Below are positions 9,172 to 18,795 of a stretch of 64,000 bases of DNA, in pieces (the stretch's first letter is position 1; each line of letters starts with the position of its first letter). The translations under genes were made by a program, and so were the position numbers. The DNA comes from Methylobacterium soli (GTDB taxonomy: Bacteria; Pseudomonadota; Alphaproteobacteria; Rhizobiales; Beijerinckiaceae). The stretch covers positions 62,001-126,000 of the forward strand of contig NZ_VZZK01000001.1 of assembly GCF_008806385.1 (NCBI RefSeq). Direction: 5' to 3'. The notes beneath the pieces were generated by a model. It was given only the letters and a program-made list of their open reading frames with translations, was not told the origin of the DNA and searched no databases.

Positions 9172-10335
9172 TCAGGCGGCGCGTGCCGTGCCAGCCTGCA
9201 ACGCGTCGATGCGCCGGATGGTGCCACCACCGAGCACGCGCGCACGCGCAGTGTCGTCGGCGTAGATGACACAGGCTTGACCGGGCGACACGCCGTCCTC
9301 GGGCGTCGCCAGCGTCACCTCCGCGCAACCGCTCGCGCTGTCATAGGTCAGGTGAGCCGGCCGCGGCTCGCGGGTCGAGCGCACGCGGACCGCCACCGGC
9401 ATCTCGTGGAGGTCGCTCAGCGCGCCCTCGCCGAGCCAGTTCACGTCGGTCAGGCGCACGCGGCTCGTGGCCAGCGCGGAGCGCGGACCGACGACGACGC
9501 GCGCGGATTCCGGCTCGAGGCGCACCACGTAGAGCGGCTCGCCGACCGCGAGGCGCAAGCCCCGGCGCTGGCCCACCGTGTAATGGATGATGCCCTCGTG
9601 GCTGCCCAGGGGCCGCCCGTCGAGGTCGACGATCTCGCCCGGCCGCGCGGCGTCGGGGCGCAGCCGCGCGATCACGTCGGCGTAGCGGCCCTGCGGCACG
9701 AAGCAGATATCCTGGCTGTCGGGCTTCTCCGCGACCGCGAGATCGAGGGCGCGGGCGAGGCGGCGGGTCTCGTCCTTCGGCAATTCGCCGAGGGGGAAGC
9801 GCAGGAAATCGAGCTGCGCCGGCGTCGTCGCGTAGAGGAAGTAGCTCTGGTCCCGGGCCGGATCGAGGGCGCGGAACAGGGCGCGCCGGGAGGAGCCCGG
9901 GGCGACGGGCCGGCTCGCCACGTAATGGCCGGTCGCCAGGGCATCCGCGTTCAGCTCCCGCGCGGTGGCCAGGAGATCGCGGAACTTCACCGAGCGGTTG
10001 CACTCGACGCAGGGAACCGGCGTCTCGCCCGCGAGGTAGCTCTCGGCGAAGCGGTCGATCACGGAATCGCGGAAGCGGTCCTCGTAATCCAGCACGTAAT
10101 GCGGGATGCCGAGGCGCTCGGCGACGCGCCGCGCGTCGTGGATGTCCTGGCCGGCGCAGCACGCGCCCTTGCGGTGGGTCGCGGCGCCGTGGTCGTAGAG
10201 CTGCAGCGTGATGCCCACGACATCGAAGCCCTGCTGCTTGAGCAGCCCCGCCACCACGGAGGAATCGACGCCGCCCGACATGGCGACGACGACGCGCGTC
10301 TCGTGGGGGGGCTTCGGGAGATCGAGCGCGTTCAT
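9172..10335 (-). CDS. mnmA: tRNA-specific 2-thiouridylase MnmA
   Basis: Thiolates U34 of tRNAs for Lys, Glu and Gln. The ATP-pyrophosphatase P-loop SGGVDSS is at residues 20-26. The two catalytic cysteines are Cys109 (PCVECN) and Cys211 ([11 protein letters not shown]). The C-terminal beta-barrel RNA-binding region is present; 387 residues is typical. A TATAGA-like -10 lies at 10386-10391 on the minus strand, about 50 nt upstream of the ATG. Confidence 0.97.
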   Translation of the reverse strand: MNALDLPKPPHETRVVVAMSGGVDSSVVAGLLKQQGFDVVGITLQLYDHGAATHRKGACCAGQDIHDARRVAERLGIPHYVLDYEDRFRDSVIDRFAESYLAGETPVPCVECNRSVKFRDLLATARELNADALATGHYVASRPVAPGSSRRALFRALDPARDQSYFLYATTPAQLDFLRFPLGELPKDETRRLARALDLAVAEKPDSQDICFVPQGRYADVIARLRPDAARPGEIVDLDGRPLGSHEGIIHYTVGQRRGLRLAVGEPLYVVRLEPESARVVVGPRSALATSRVRLTDVNWLGEGALSDLHEMPVAVRVRSTREPRPAHLTYDSASGCAEVTLATPEDGVSPGQACVIYADDTARARVLGGGTIRRIDALQAGTARAA

Positions 10336-10599
10336 GGCTTCAGGGTCGGGGCCGCGGGACGTCAGCGTCGGGCCGGATCCGGGACTCTATAGGGGGTGTC
10401 GGCCGCAAGTTCCAGGGACGCGGCGTCGTTCGGGGCCGAGGGCCGCCCCGGCAATTCCTGCCGGGCGGGGGGCAGGTTCGGCCGCGCGGGGCCCCCGCCT
10501 CTCTCGCGCTTCGAAAAACTGACCTGTCTTTTCAATTGCTTAGCCGGATGGCCGCGTGGCCTGCCGCTTGCTCGGTCTGCTCCCGTGAGGAGACCCGAT

Positions 10600-12051
10600 A
10601 TGACGGCGGCGACGGATTTTGCGGATATCTTCGTGCGGCGCGCGACCCAGCCGCCCGCGCGGGAGAACCCGGTCCGGTCGGCGCCGGACCAAGCCCGCTT
10701 CAGCCTGGACCTCGCGGCGGGCGACCAGGCCGCGGCCGCGGCCCGCGCGCGGGCCAACGACGCCCGCGACGCCGCCCGCCGGGACCGTGACCAGGACGCG
10801 GCGCGCGACCAGGAGAGGCTGACCCGCGATCGCGCCGGCAGCTTGAAGCCCGAGCGGCAGGGCGACACGGCGTCGGCGCGCGCCGGCAAGCCGACGGCCC
10901 CGGACAAGCGGGCGGACGACGCCCGGGAGGCCCGCCGGGCCGCCTCGGCCAAGGATGAAGCGGGCGCGCCCGGAGCGCAGGACCGCACGAGCACGGCCTC
11001 GGCGGGGGGGGCCGATGCCGCAAAGGCGGCGAGCTCCGCCCAGTCGAGCCAGGCCACCGGAGCGACGGCCTCGCACCTCGCCTCCGTCGCCGCCGGGACG
11101 AGCGAGGCCAGGAATGTGGGCGAGACCTCCGCCGACGAGACTCCCGCCGACGAGACGTCCGACGACGAGACCGAGGACGGCAAGACCGCCGCCGCCCCGG
11201 GCCTGCTCGGCCTCCTGGGCGCGCTCACGCCGACGCCGCCTCCGGCCCAGCATGCCGGGGCGGCGGCTGCGCCGAGCGGACAGGGCGCCCCGCAACTGCC
11301 GACCGGCACGGCCGCGCCGGCCACGGGCCCGGCAAACGCGCAGGCCGCGGCGATCCCGGCCGGCGGACCGACCGTGGACGCCGCCGGCAAGGCCGGCGAC
11401 CCGGTTGCGGCCGGGCCGCGGCGTCTCGCCGAATCCGGGGATCCGGTCGCGCCCGGCGAGGCTCGCCCCGAGGCCGGCGCGAACCCGATCGACTTCGCCG
11501 CCGCGCTCGCCGACGCGAGTCCTCCGCCGCCGGCCGATCCGCGCGGCGTCAAGGAGGCGGCGGCCGCGGCGCCGACCCACGCGCCGTCCGCGAGCGAGCG
11601 GGCCCCGGCTCAGGCGTCGCCCGCGCCGATCCAGATCGGACAGGTTCCGCTCACCATCGGCCTGCGCTCGCTCGCCGGGTCGAGCCAGTTCGAGATCCGC
11701 CTCGATCCGGGCGATCTCGGCCGCATCGACGTCAAGCTCGACATCGACAAGGAGCGCGGCACGGTGATGACGCATCTCGTGGTCGAGCGCGTCGAGACCC
11801 TGCAGATGCTCCAGCGCGATGCCGGCAGCCTGCAGCAGGCCCTCTCCCAGGCGGGCCTCGACCCGAGCGAGGGCGGCATCAACCTCTCCCTCCGGGGCGA
11901 TTCCCATTCCAGCGGCGGCAACGCCGAGCAGCGCGACGGCCAGTCCCGCGGCAATCCTGCACGATTCGGCGATGTCGAGGCGCGCGGCGCCATCGAGGCC
12001 GTGCCGCTGCGGAGCCTGCGCGGGCTCACCGGCCTCGACATCCGCATCTAA
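10600..12051 (+). CDS. fliK: flagellar hook-length control protein FliK
   Basis: A 483-residue FliK-type molecular ruler. Residues 1 to about 330 are low-complexity, Ala/Pro/Asp/Arg-rich and probably unfolded; the C-terminal domain (from about 345) carries the family core, with L-x-L-x-P-x-x-L-G-x-I/V-x-V written here as IRLDPGDLGRIDVKLDI, followed by a long amphipathic helix and LSQAGLD. Start is the ATG at 10600 behind GTGAGGAGA; the frame is open from 10396 but those codons show no homology signal. It is 12 nt upstream of flgD, the usual fliK-flgD pair. Confidence 0.9.
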   Translation: MTAATDFADIFVRRATQPPARENPVRSAPDQARFSLDLAAGDQAAAAARARANDARDAARRDRDQDAARDQERLTRDRAGSLKPERQGDTASARAGKPTAPDKRADDAREARRAASAKDEAGAPGAQDRTSTASAGGADAAKAASSAQSSQATGATASHLASVAAGTSEARNVGETSADETPADETSDDETEDGKTAAAPGLLGLLGALTPTPPPAQHAGAAAAPSGQGAPQLPTGTAAPATGPANAQAAAIPAGGPTVDAAGKAGDPVAAGPRRLAESGDPVAPGEARPEAGANPIDFAAALADASPPPPADPRGVKEAAAAAPTHAPSASERAPAQASPAPIQIGQVPLTIGLRSLAGSSQFEIRLDPGDLGRIDVKLDIDKERGTVMTHLVVERVETLQMLQRDAGSLQQALSQAGLDPSEGGINLSLRGDSHSSGGNAEQRDGQSRGNPARFGDVEARGAIEAVPLRSLRGLTGLDIRI

Positions 12052-12063
12052 GGGAGAGACACG

Positions 12064-12747
12064 ATGGCATCGGGCATCAGCGGGCTGGCGAGCACCGCCA
12101 CCACCACGGCGACGTCCACCGGCTCGGGCAAGACCTCCCAGGAGATCGCCGGCAACTTCACCCAGTTCCTGACGCTGCTGACGACGCAGCTGAAGAACCA
12201 GAACCCCCTCGACCCGATGGATACGAACCAGTTCACCCAGCAATTGGTGCAGTTCGCCCAGGTCGAGCAGCAGCTGAAGGGCAACGATCGCCTGGACTCG
12301 ATCCTGACGAACTCGAAATCCGCGAGCGCGGCCTCCTCCACCGCCTATCTCGGGCAGACGGTCACGGCGGACGGCAAGACCGCCCAGCTCAAGGACGGCG
12401 AGGCCACCTGGAGCCTGAAACCCGCCCGCGCCGTCAGCAAGGCGACGATCACGATCTCGGATGCCAAGGGCAACGTCGTCGGGACGCAGACGAAATCGCT
12501 GGCGGCGGGGGCGCAGAGCTTCACCTGGGACGGGCGCAACTCCGCCGGGCTCGCCTCGGCCGAGGGGCAGTACTCCATCGTGGTCAACGCCGTGGACGCC
12601 ACAGGCCAGAGCGTGAGCGTCGATACGGGCGTGAGCGGCAAGGTCGACGGGGTCGATCTCAGCGGCAGCGAGCCGGTCCTCACCATCGGGAAATCGCGGC
12701 TCCCGGTCTCCAGCGTGCGCTCGATCGGCGGTGCGTTATCCACATAG
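12064..12747 (+). CDS. flgD: flagellar hook assembly scaffold FlgD
   Basis: Caps the growing hook and guides FlgE assembly. The conserved N-terminal block FLTLLTTQLKNQNPLDPMDTNQF with QFAQVEQ lies at about residues 35-70, followed by FlgD Tudor-like and FLG_Ig domains (FTWDGRNSAGLASAEGQY). 227 residues. A strong AGGGAGAG ribosome site precedes the ATG at 12064. Translationally close to fliK, so probably one operon. Confidence 0.96.
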   Translation: MASGISGLASTATTTATSTGSGKTSQEIAGNFTQFLTLLTTQLKNQNPLDPMDTNQFTQQLVQFAQVEQQLKGNDRLDSILTNSKSASAASSTAYLGQTVTADGKTAQLKDGEATWSLKPARAVSKATITISDAKGNVVGTQTKSLAAGAQSFTWDGRNSAGLASAEGQYSIVVNAVDATGQSVSVDTGVSGKVDGVDLSGSEPVLTIGKSRLPVSSVRSIGGALST

Positions 12748-12790
12748 CGTGGAGATCGAATCAGATACGATCGATCCGCTTCAACATATT

Positions 12791-12805
12791 TTAAGCGGGC
12801 GCAAG
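12791..12805 (+). promoter_or_regulatory. possible degenerate CtrA half-site upstream of sciP
   Basis: TTAA-gcgggcg-CAAG, an intact TTAA half followed at the right spacing by a poor second half. Its spacer is identical to that of the better CtrA-type box at 26349-26363. Weak on its own. Confidence 0.25.
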
Positions 12806-12847
12806 TAGCTTCCATCCTCGACAGGTCAGTCGAGTGTAGAGCGTATC

Positions 12848-13123
12848 ATGACCGAACCGCACCGCCCGAGAGTGAAATACGTGATCGGGCCCGATGGCAG
12901 CCCCCTGACGATCGCCGACCTTCCACCGACCACCACCCGCCGCTGGGTGATCCGCCGCAAGGCGGAGGTGGTGGCGGCCGTGAGAGGCGGCCTCCTCAGC
13001 CTCGAGGAAGCCTGCCAGCGTTACACCCTCACCACCGAGGAATTCCTGAGCTGGCAGTTCTCCATCGACCAGCACGGGCTCGCGGGCCTGCGCACCACCC
13101 GCATCCAGCATTACCGGCACTGA
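12848..13123 (+). CDS. sciP: DUF1153 protein, SciP-type CtrA inhibitor
   Basis: A 91-residue DNA-binding-type protein with the family signature VKYVIGPDG, LTIADLPP and TTRRWVIRRKAEVVAAVRGGLLSLEEACQRY, a helix-turn-helix. In Caulobacter SciP binds CtrA at promoters and blocks transcription of CtrA-activated genes, including flagellar ones. Its position inside the flagellar cluster, directly before a CtrA-type box and fliF, fits that role. Functional equivalence in this organism is inferred. Confidence 0.9.
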   Translation: MTEPHRPRVKYVIGPDGSPLTIADLPPTTTRRWVIRRKAEVVAAVRGGLLSLEEACQRYTLTTEEFLSWQFSIDQHGLAGLRTTRIQHYRH

Positions 13124-13191
13124 GCCCGCCACGTCCGGCCGGCGCCCGCCTCGCGCCGCCCTGATCGCGCCGCCTTGCCCCGCCCTTTCGA

Positions 13192-13217
13192 GCCGCGCCC
13201 GGCACCCCGGGTGCGGC
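13192..13217 (+). terminator. hairpin downstream of sciP
   Basis: An 11-bp stem (one G-T pair) with a 4-nt loop, followed by TTCGTCGTGT, 69 nt after the sciP stop and before the fliF promoter region. Likely a terminator separating the two units; the T tract is weak. Confidence 0.5.
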
Positions 13218-13262
13218 TTCGTCGTGTCAGGGACGTCGATCCGCCGCCGCCGCGTCGCCTTG

Positions 13263-13278
13263 TTAACCGCGTGCTAAC
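13263..13278 (+). promoter_or_regulatory. CtrA-type box upstream of fliF
   Basis: TTAA-ccgcgtg-CTAAC matches the CtrA consensus TTAA-N7-TTAAC at all but one position. It lies about 67-82 nt upstream of the proposed fliF start (43-58 from the upstream alternative), suitable for a promoter-overlapping activator site. The gene on its left is sciP, the CtrA inhibitor. Confidence 0.65.
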
Positions 13279-13344
13279 CACATCCCCGGCAAATTTTGCC
13301 GAGCGCGCCGGCCGTCGGCCGTGCGTCGAGGGGTGCGTCGCGTC

Positions 13345-14973
13345 GTGAAACCGGTTCTCGATCTGGTGACGAAACTGGGCCCGGCACGGCTCGCCGCCAT
13401 GGCGGCCGTGACCCTGACCCTGATCGGCTTCTTCGCCTTCGTCATCCTGCGGGTCTCGCGGCCCGATATGGGCGTTCTCTACGCCGATCTCTCGATGCAG
13501 GATTCGAGCGCGGTGATCCGGGATCTCGACGCCCGCGGCATCCGCTACGAGACCCGGGGCGATGCCGGCCAGACCGTGCTAGCGCCCCGCGGCGACCTCG
13601 CCCGCCTGCGCATGGACCTCGCCGGCAAGGGCCTGCCGAGCCAGGCCGGCGTCGGCTACGAGATCTTCGACAAGGGCGACGCCTTCTCGTCCACGAATTT
13701 CGTGCAGAACGTGAACCACCTGCGGGCGCTCGAGGGCGAGCTCGCCCGCTCGATCCGCGCCATCGGGCGGGTCCAGGCCGCGCGCGTCCACCTCGTCATG
13801 CCCGAGCGCCGCCTGTTCGAGCGCGACCGCGAGATGCCGAGCGCCGCGATCGTCCTCAAGCTGATGGGGGATCTCGATGCCGGGCAGGTCCGCGCCATCC
13901 GCCACCTCGCGGCCTCCTCGGTCGAGGGGCTGAAGCCCGAGCGCGTCTCGATCGTGGACGAGCGCGGCCGGCTCCTGGCCGACGGCGCCCGCGGGGCCGA
14001 CAACGAGGCCGGCGCCGGGCTCGACGAGAAGCAATCCGGGATGGAGCGCCGCCTGCGCGCGCAGATCGAGGAGATCGTGGCCGGCATCGTCGGCCAGGGT
14101 CGCGCCCGCGTCCAGGTCGCGGCCGAGCTCGCCTCGAACCGGATCGAGAGCCGCTCCGAGACCTTCGATCCCGAGAGCCGGGTCGTGCGCTCGAGCCAGA
14201 CCCGCAACGAGACCGCCCTGACGGGCGGCGCCGAGGGCGCGGTCAGCGTCGGCAACGAGCTTCCCGGCGCCAACCAGCAGGAGAAGGCGCCGACGCCGAA
14301 GGATTCGACGAACAAGACCGAGGAGACCACCAATTACGAGATCTCCCGCGTCACCAAGACGGAGATCGTCGAGGGCGGCCGGATCAAGCGCCTCTCGGTG
14401 GCGGTCCTGGTCGACGGCGCCTACCTGCCCGGCCCCGACGGGAAGCTCGCCTACCAGGCGCGTCCCGCCGCCGAGATCGAGCGGATCGCCGCCCTCGTGC
14501 GCACGGCGGTGGGCTTCGACAAGGCCCGCGGCGACCAGGTCGAGGTGGTGAACCTGCGCTTCGCCGAGGCGCCGGCGGTGCCGGAGTTCAGCGAGCCGGG
14601 CCTGATCCAGTCGCTGCTCATGCCGAGCAGGGAGGACATCCTGCGCATGGTCGAGCTGGCGGTCCTGTCGCTCCTCACCATCATCGTGCTGATGGCCGTG
14701 GTCCGGCCCCTCCTGCGCAAGGTGCTGAGCCCGGAGCCGATGCCGGCCGGCCTGCTCGCCGGCGCCGGGGCTGCGGCCGCCCTCGTGGGGATCGAGGGCG
14801 CCGGCTCCGACATGCAGATCGTACCGCGCGACAACCCGACGGCCCGCCTCGTCGAGTTCGCCAAGATCAACGGCCAGGTCCAGGCCGAGACGGTGCAGCG
14901 GGTGGTCGACATGGTCCGGGCGAGCCCGGCCGAGACCGTCGAGGTGCTGCGCAACTGGATCCAAGAGAGTTGA
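13345..14973 (+). CDS. fliF: flagellar MS-ring protein FliF
   Basis: Forms the inner-membrane MS ring. TM1 is near the N-terminus (LAAMAAVTLTLIGFFAFVIL), followed by two ring-building YscJ/FliF domains (VLYADLSMQDSSAVIRDLD; ARVHLVMPERRLF), a periplasmic loop, TM2 (VELAVLSLLTIIVLMAVV) and a cytoplasmic FliG-binding tail rich in VVDMVRASPAETVEVLRNWI. I favour the GTG at 13345 (MKPVLDLVTKLGPARL) because GAGGGG lies 11 nt upstream and its length matches relatives; GTG at 13321 is also possible. Heads a tight fliF-G-H-N-flbD run. Confidence 0.96.
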   Translation: MKPVLDLVTKLGPARLAAMAAVTLTLIGFFAFVILRVSRPDMGVLYADLSMQDSSAVIRDLDARGIRYETRGDAGQTVLAPRGDLARLRMDLAGKGLPSQAGVGYEIFDKGDAFSSTNFVQNVNHLRALEGELARSIRAIGRVQAARVHLVMPERRLFERDREMPSAAIVLKLMGDLDAGQVRAIRHLAASSVEGLKPERVSIVDERGRLLADGARGADNEAGAGLDEKQSGMERRLRAQIEEIVAGIVGQGRARVQVAAELASNRIESRSETFDPESRVVRSSQTRNETALTGGAEGAVSVGNELPGANQQEKAPTPKDSTNKTEETTNYEISRVTKTEIVEGGRIKRLSVAVLVDGAYLPGPDGKLAYQARPAAEIERIAALVRTAVGFDKARGDQVEVVNLRFAEAPAVPEFSEPGLIQSLLMPSREDILRMVELAVLSLLTIIVLMAVVRPLLRKVLSPEPMPAGLLAGAGAAAALVGIEGAGSDMQIVPRDNPTARLVEFAKINGQVQAETVQRVVDMVRASPAETVEVLRNWIQES

Positions 14974-15032
14974 GGCGCCGGCTCGGGCGCGGGGGCGCCC
15001 GGCAGGGTCTGGAGCGTGGGGAGTAGCGGGTC

Positions 15033-16085
15033 ATGGCATCGGGGCTGAATATCGGGAAGGCGATGGAGGCGATGGGGGCGAACGCGTTCGCGGCCATGCC
15101 CGGCCCCCAGCGCGCGGCCGCCCTGCTGCTGCTCCTCGGCGAGACCGAGGGCGCCCCGATCTGGCAGCTGCTGGAGGAAGAGGAGATCAAGAAGGTCTCG
15201 CACGCCATGGTCCAGCTCGGCTCGCTGGAGGCGGAGGTCGTCGAGAAGCTCATCGTCGATTTCGTCTCGCGCCTGTCGTCGGGCGGCGGCATCACCTCGA
15301 ATTTCGAGCGGACCGAGACGCTCCTCCTCAAGATCTTCCCGACCGAGCAGGTCTCGGCCATCATGGCGGAGATCAAGGGCGCGAGCGGCAAGCGGGTCTG
15401 GGCCAGCATCGCCCAGATCGACCCCGAGATCCTCGCCTCCTTCCTGCGCAACGAGTACCCGCAGACCGTCGCGGTGGTGCTCTCCAAGGTGCGCTCGGAC
15501 TACGCCGCGAAGGTGCTCACCATCCTGCCCGAGGAATTCGCCATCGACGTCCTCAACCGGATGCTGCGCATGGAGACGGTGCAGAAGGAGGCGCTGCGCC
15601 ACATCGAGGAGACCCTGCGCGTCGAGTTCGTCTCGACCATCTCGCAGGCGACGCGCCGCGACGCCCACGAATTGATGGCCGACGTCTTCAACGCCTTCGA
15701 CCGCCAGACCGAGGGCCGATTTCTGGCCGCCCTCGACCAGGCCAATCGCGGCTCGGCCAAGCGCATCCGCGAGCTGATGTTCACCTTCGAGGACCTGCTC
15801 AAGCTCGATCCGGGCAGCGTCCAGACCCTGATGCGCACGATCGAGAACGACACCCTCTGCCGCGCCCTCAAGGGCGCCGACGAGCGGGTGCGCGCCTTCT
15901 TCATGAGCCAGATGTCGACGCGCGCGGCCAAGAACCTCACCGACGAGATGGGCTCGATCGGTCCGATCCGCCTCAAGGAGGTCGATGAGGCGCAGGCCAA
16001 GATGACCGAGCTCGCCAAGGACCTCGCCGAGAAGGGCGAGATCATGATCGCCAAGAACAGCGCCGAGGAGGAGCTGGTCTATTGA
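15033..16085 (+). CDS. fliG: flagellar motor switch protein FliG
   Basis: C-ring protein that couples to FliF and to the stator. Three FliG domains are present in order: N (RAAALLLLLGE), middle with the EHPQT-like motif NEYPQTVAVVL, and C with the charged torque helix (MRTIENDTLCRALKGADERVRAFFMSQMS). 350 residues. Its stop overlaps the fliH start by 4 nt. Confidence 0.97.
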   Translation: MASGLNIGKAMEAMGANAFAAMPGPQRAAALLLLLGETEGAPIWQLLEEEEIKKVSHAMVQLGSLEAEVVEKLIVDFVSRLSSGGGITSNFERTETLLLKIFPTEQVSAIMAEIKGASGKRVWASIAQIDPEILASFLRNEYPQTVAVVLSKVRSDYAAKVLTILPEEFAIDVLNRMLRMETVQKEALRHIEETLRVEFVSTISQATRRDAHELMADVFNAFDRQTEGRFLAALDQANRGSAKRIRELMFTFEDLLKLDPGSVQTLMRTIENDTLCRALKGADERVRAFFMSQMSTRAAKNLTDEMGSIGPIRLKEVDEAQAKMTELAKDLAEKGEIMIAKNSAEEELVY

Positions 16086-16681
16086 ACGCGCGGCCCTTCC
16101 TGTTCGACACCGATTTCCGCCGTCCGCAGGCGAGCCAGACCAGCGCCGAATCCGCCGCGGCGCTGGCGGAGGCGGTCGCGCAGGCCCATGCCAGCGGCGT
16201 GCAGGAGGGGCGCGCCCAGGCCGAGGCCCAGGCGCAGGCCCGCCTCTCCGACGCCCTCACCCGCCTCAGCCTCGCGGCCGCCGGGCTCCTGGCCCAGAGC
16301 GACGCGCGCGACGCCGAGCGCGAGGCGCAGGCCATCGAGGTGGCCGTGCTGCTCGCCCGGCGCGTCGCGGGCGAAGCGCTCGACGCCCGGCCCCTCGCGA
16401 CCATCGGCGAGGCGGCGCGCGCGGCGCTGCGGCACCTGCGCGGCGTGCCGCACCTCGTCGTGCGCGTGCATGACAGCCTCGTGGACGAGGCCGAGGCCCT
16501 GATGAAGGCGCTCGCCCGCGAGCGCGGCTACGAGGGCCGGCTCGTCGTCCTCGGCGAGCCCGATCTCCTCCCGGGCGACGCCCGCATCGAGTGGGCGGAT
16601 GGCGGCATCGTCCGCGACCGCGCGCGCATCGAATCCAGCATCATCGAGGCCCTCGGCCTCGACCCGGCAGTGACGCCCTGA
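16082..16681 (+). CDS. fliH: flagellar export apparatus protein FliH
   Basis: Regulator of the FliI export ATPase. 199 residues; the N-terminal half is an Ala/Glu/Gln-rich coiled coil (about 15-85) and the C-terminal half carries VHDSLVDEAEALMKAL and WADGGIVRDRARIESSIIEAL, the FliH/HrpE fold. It begins at a TTG inside the fliG stop (overlap ATTGA), implying translational coupling, and ends 7 nt before fliN. Identification rests on position and coiled coil more than on sharp motifs. Confidence 0.85.
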   Translation: MNARPFLFDTDFRRPQASQTSAESAAALAEAVAQAHASGVQEGRAQAEAQAQARLSDALTRLSLAAAGLLAQSDARDAEREAQAIEVAVLLARRVAGEALDARPLATIGEAARAALRHLRGVPHLVVRVHDSLVDEAEALMKALARERGYEGRLVVLGEPDLLPGDARIEWADGGIVRDRARIESSIIEALGLDPAVTP

Positions 16682-16688
16682 GGCCCCC

Positions 16689-17027
16689 ATGTCCGATGAT
16701 TTCAGCCTGCCGCAGCTCAGCGAGACCGACGGCACCTCCGACGGGCTCGGCTCGATCCGGGACGCGCCGACCGCGCCGAAAAGCGCGTCCGACCTCGAAC
16801 AGCTCTTCGACGTGCCGGTCGTGGTCTCGGCCGTGCTCGGCTCCTCGCGCATGCCGATCGGCGACCTGCTGCGGCTCGCCCCCGGCGCCGTGCTGGAGCT
16901 CGACCGCAAGGTCGGCGAGGCGATCGACATCTTCGTCAACAACCGGCTCGTGGCCCGCGGCGAGGTCGTCCTGGTGGATGACCGCCTCGGCGTCACCATG
17001 ACGGAGATCGTCAAGGGCGAGCACTGA
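16689..17027 (+). CDS. fliN: flagellar motor switch protein FliN
   Basis: C-ring component. 112 residues: a variable N-terminus of about 38 residues, then a SpoA/FliN domain (DVPVVVSAVLGSSRMPIGDLLRL...VLELDRKVGEAIDIFVNNRLVARGEVVLVDDRLGVTMTEI) that is nearly textbook. Sits between fliH and flbD. Confidence 0.97.
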   Translation: MSDDFSLPQLSETDGTSDGLGSIRDAPTAPKSASDLEQLFDVPVVVSAVLGSSRMPIGDLLRLAPGAVLELDRKVGEAIDIFVNNRLVARGEVVLVDDRLGVTMTEIVKGEH

Positions 17028-17103
17028 CCGGCCCGCCCCGACACCCTGACATTTCGGCCCGCGCGCCCGCGCCGGGCCCCTCGGACAAGACGGAGTGCCC
17101 AGG

Positions 17104-18468
17104 ATGCGGCTCTTGATGATCGGACGGCTCAACGGCGAGCTGATCACCGCCTCGAAGATCGCCATGAGCCGCGGCGCGGCGGTGACCCAGGCGGACGGCA
17201 TCGCGCAGGGGCTCGCCGCCCTGCGGGCCAAGGGCGCCGACCTCATCATGATCGATGTCGGCCTCGTCATCCGCGACCTCGTGGCGGCGCTGGACGCCGA
17301 GCGCATCCGCACGCCCGTCGTCGCCTGCGGCGTCGCCACGGATGCGCGGGCCGCCGTCGCGGCGATCCAGGCCGGCGCGAAGGAGTACATCCCCCTCCCC
17401 CCCGACCCGGAGCTGATCGCGGCTGTGCTGGAGGCGGTGGCGGCCGATGGCCGGGCCTTCGTCTGGCGCGATCCCGCGATGGAGCGCGTGGTCAAGCTCG
17501 CCGAGCAGGTCGCCCGCGCCGAGGCCTCCGTGCTGATCACCGGCGAGAGCGGCACCGGCAAGGAGGTGCTGGCCCGCCACGTCCACGCCCGGTCGATGCG
17601 GGCCGCGAAGCCCTTCGTCTCGGTCAATTGCGCGGCGATCCCCGAGGCGCTCCTCGAATCCGAGCTGTTCGGCCACGAGAAGGGCGCCTTCACGGGCGCG
17701 GTGGCGCGGCGCATCGGCCGGTTCGAGGAGGCCCATGGCGGCACGCTCCTCCTCGACGAGATCTCCGAGATGGATGTGCGCCTGCAATCGAAGCTGCTGC
17801 GCGCGCTGCAGGAGCGCGTCATCGACCGGGTCGGCGGCTCCGCTCCGGTCAAGGTCGATATCCGGGTCCTGGCGACCTCGAACCGCAACCTCGCCGAGGA
17901 GGTCCGCAAGGGCACGTTCCGGGAGGACCTGTTCTACCGCCTGAACGTCGTCCACCTGCGCCTGCCCGCTCTGCGCGAGCGGCCGGCGGACATCCTCGAA
18001 CTCGCGACGCATTTTTCCAGGAAATACGCCGAGGTGAACGGGTTGCCGGTGCGCCCCCTCAGCCGCGCGGCCCAGACCGTGATGTGCGAGAACCCGTGGC
18101 GCGGCAACGTGCGGGAGCTGGAGAACACGCTCCACCGCGCCGTGCTCCTCGCCAGCGGCCCGGAGATCGGCCCGGAGGCGATCATGACGCCAGAGGGCGA
18201 CACCCTCGCGCCGCCGGCCGGCCCCGCCGCCCGTGCCGCTCAGGTCGCCGAGGCGGCGACCCGTGGCCTCGTCGGCCGCACGGTGGCGCAGGTCGAGTGC
18301 GACCTGATCCTCGACACCCTCGACCATTGCCTCGGCAACCGCACCCATGCGGCCAAGATCTTAGGGATCTCGATCCGGACCCTGCGCAACAAGCTCAACG
18401 AGTACATGGTGGCGGGCCTCGACGTGGCCGAGCCCGGCAGCGCCCGGGCCGCGGCCGCCTACGGCTGA
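17104..18468 (+). CDS. flbD: sigma-54-dependent flagellar regulator FlbD
   Basis: A NtrC-family activator of late flagellar genes. Receiver-like domain 1-115, AAA+ domain with Walker A GESGTGKE (147-154), sigma-54 contact loop GAFTGA (194-199) and Walker B LLLDEI (215-220), then a Fis-type HTH ([20 protein letters not shown]). The receiver is degenerate: the N-terminal acidic pair is absent and the usual KP near the end is replaced by IPLP, though Asp51 is present. In Caulobacter FlbD is controlled by FliX rather than by phosphorylation; no fliX is visible here. Start at ATG 17104, with GGAG 9 nt upstream. Confidence 0.93.
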   Translation: MRLLMIGRLNGELITASKIAMSRGAAVTQADGIAQGLAALRAKGADLIMIDVGLVIRDLVAALDAERIRTPVVACGVATDARAAVAAIQAGAKEYIPLPPDPELIAAVLEAVAADGRAFVWRDPAMERVVKLAEQVARAEASVLITGESGTGKEVLARHVHARSMRAAKPFVSVNCAAIPEALLESELFGHEKGAFTGAVARRIGRFEEAHGGTLLLDEISEMDVRLQSKLLRALQERVIDRVGGSAPVKVDIRVLATSNRNLAEEVRKGTFREDLFYRLNVVHLRLPALRERPADILELATHFSRKYAEVNGLPVRPLSRAAQTVMCENPWRGNVRELENTLHRAVLLASGPEIGPEAIMTPEGDTLAPPAGPAARAAQVAEAATRGLVGRTVAQVECDLILDTLDHCLGNRTHAAKILGISIRTLRNKLNEYMVAGLDVAEPGSARAAAAYG

Positions 18469-18471
18469 CGA

Positions 18472-18756
18472 TCAGCGGCGCCCGCCGCCCTGCCCCGTAT
18501 GGGCGGCATTCTGTGCCGCGAGCGCCGCGTCGAGCTTGCGCAGGGCCTCGTGGCGGGCGATGTCGCCCTCGACGTCCCGGATCGTCTCCTCCACGAGATG
18601 CCGCTGCAGCGCGATGCGCGGATCGTCGGCGGGCAGGGATTCCCGCTCCTGCAGCCGCTGAACCGCCTGGCGCACCACCGTGTAGACCGCCTCGCGCGCG
18701 GGGCGGTCCATCGACGGCGTGATGGCCCGTGCGACGAGATCAGCGAAATCCGACAT
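18472..18756 (-). CDS. small charged protein of unknown function
   Basis: 94 residues, almost entirely predicted helix, charged (EAVYTVVRQAVQRLQERESL; VEETIRDVEGDIARHEALRKLD). No recognisable domain, signal peptide or membrane segment. It is convergent with flbD, 3 nt between the stops, occupying the position where flhA follows flbD in some relatives. Coding is supported by an uninterrupted frame with a sensible composition, but the ribosome site is weak. Confidence 0.6.
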   Translation of the reverse strand: MSDFADLVARAITPSMDRPAREAVYTVVRQAVQRLQERESLPADDPRIALQRHLVEETIRDVEGDIARHEALRKLDAALAAQNAAHTGQGGGRR

Positions 18757-18795
18757 GGCGCTCGAAGGGGGTTTCGGGGAGGTCCTGAGCCTCGC

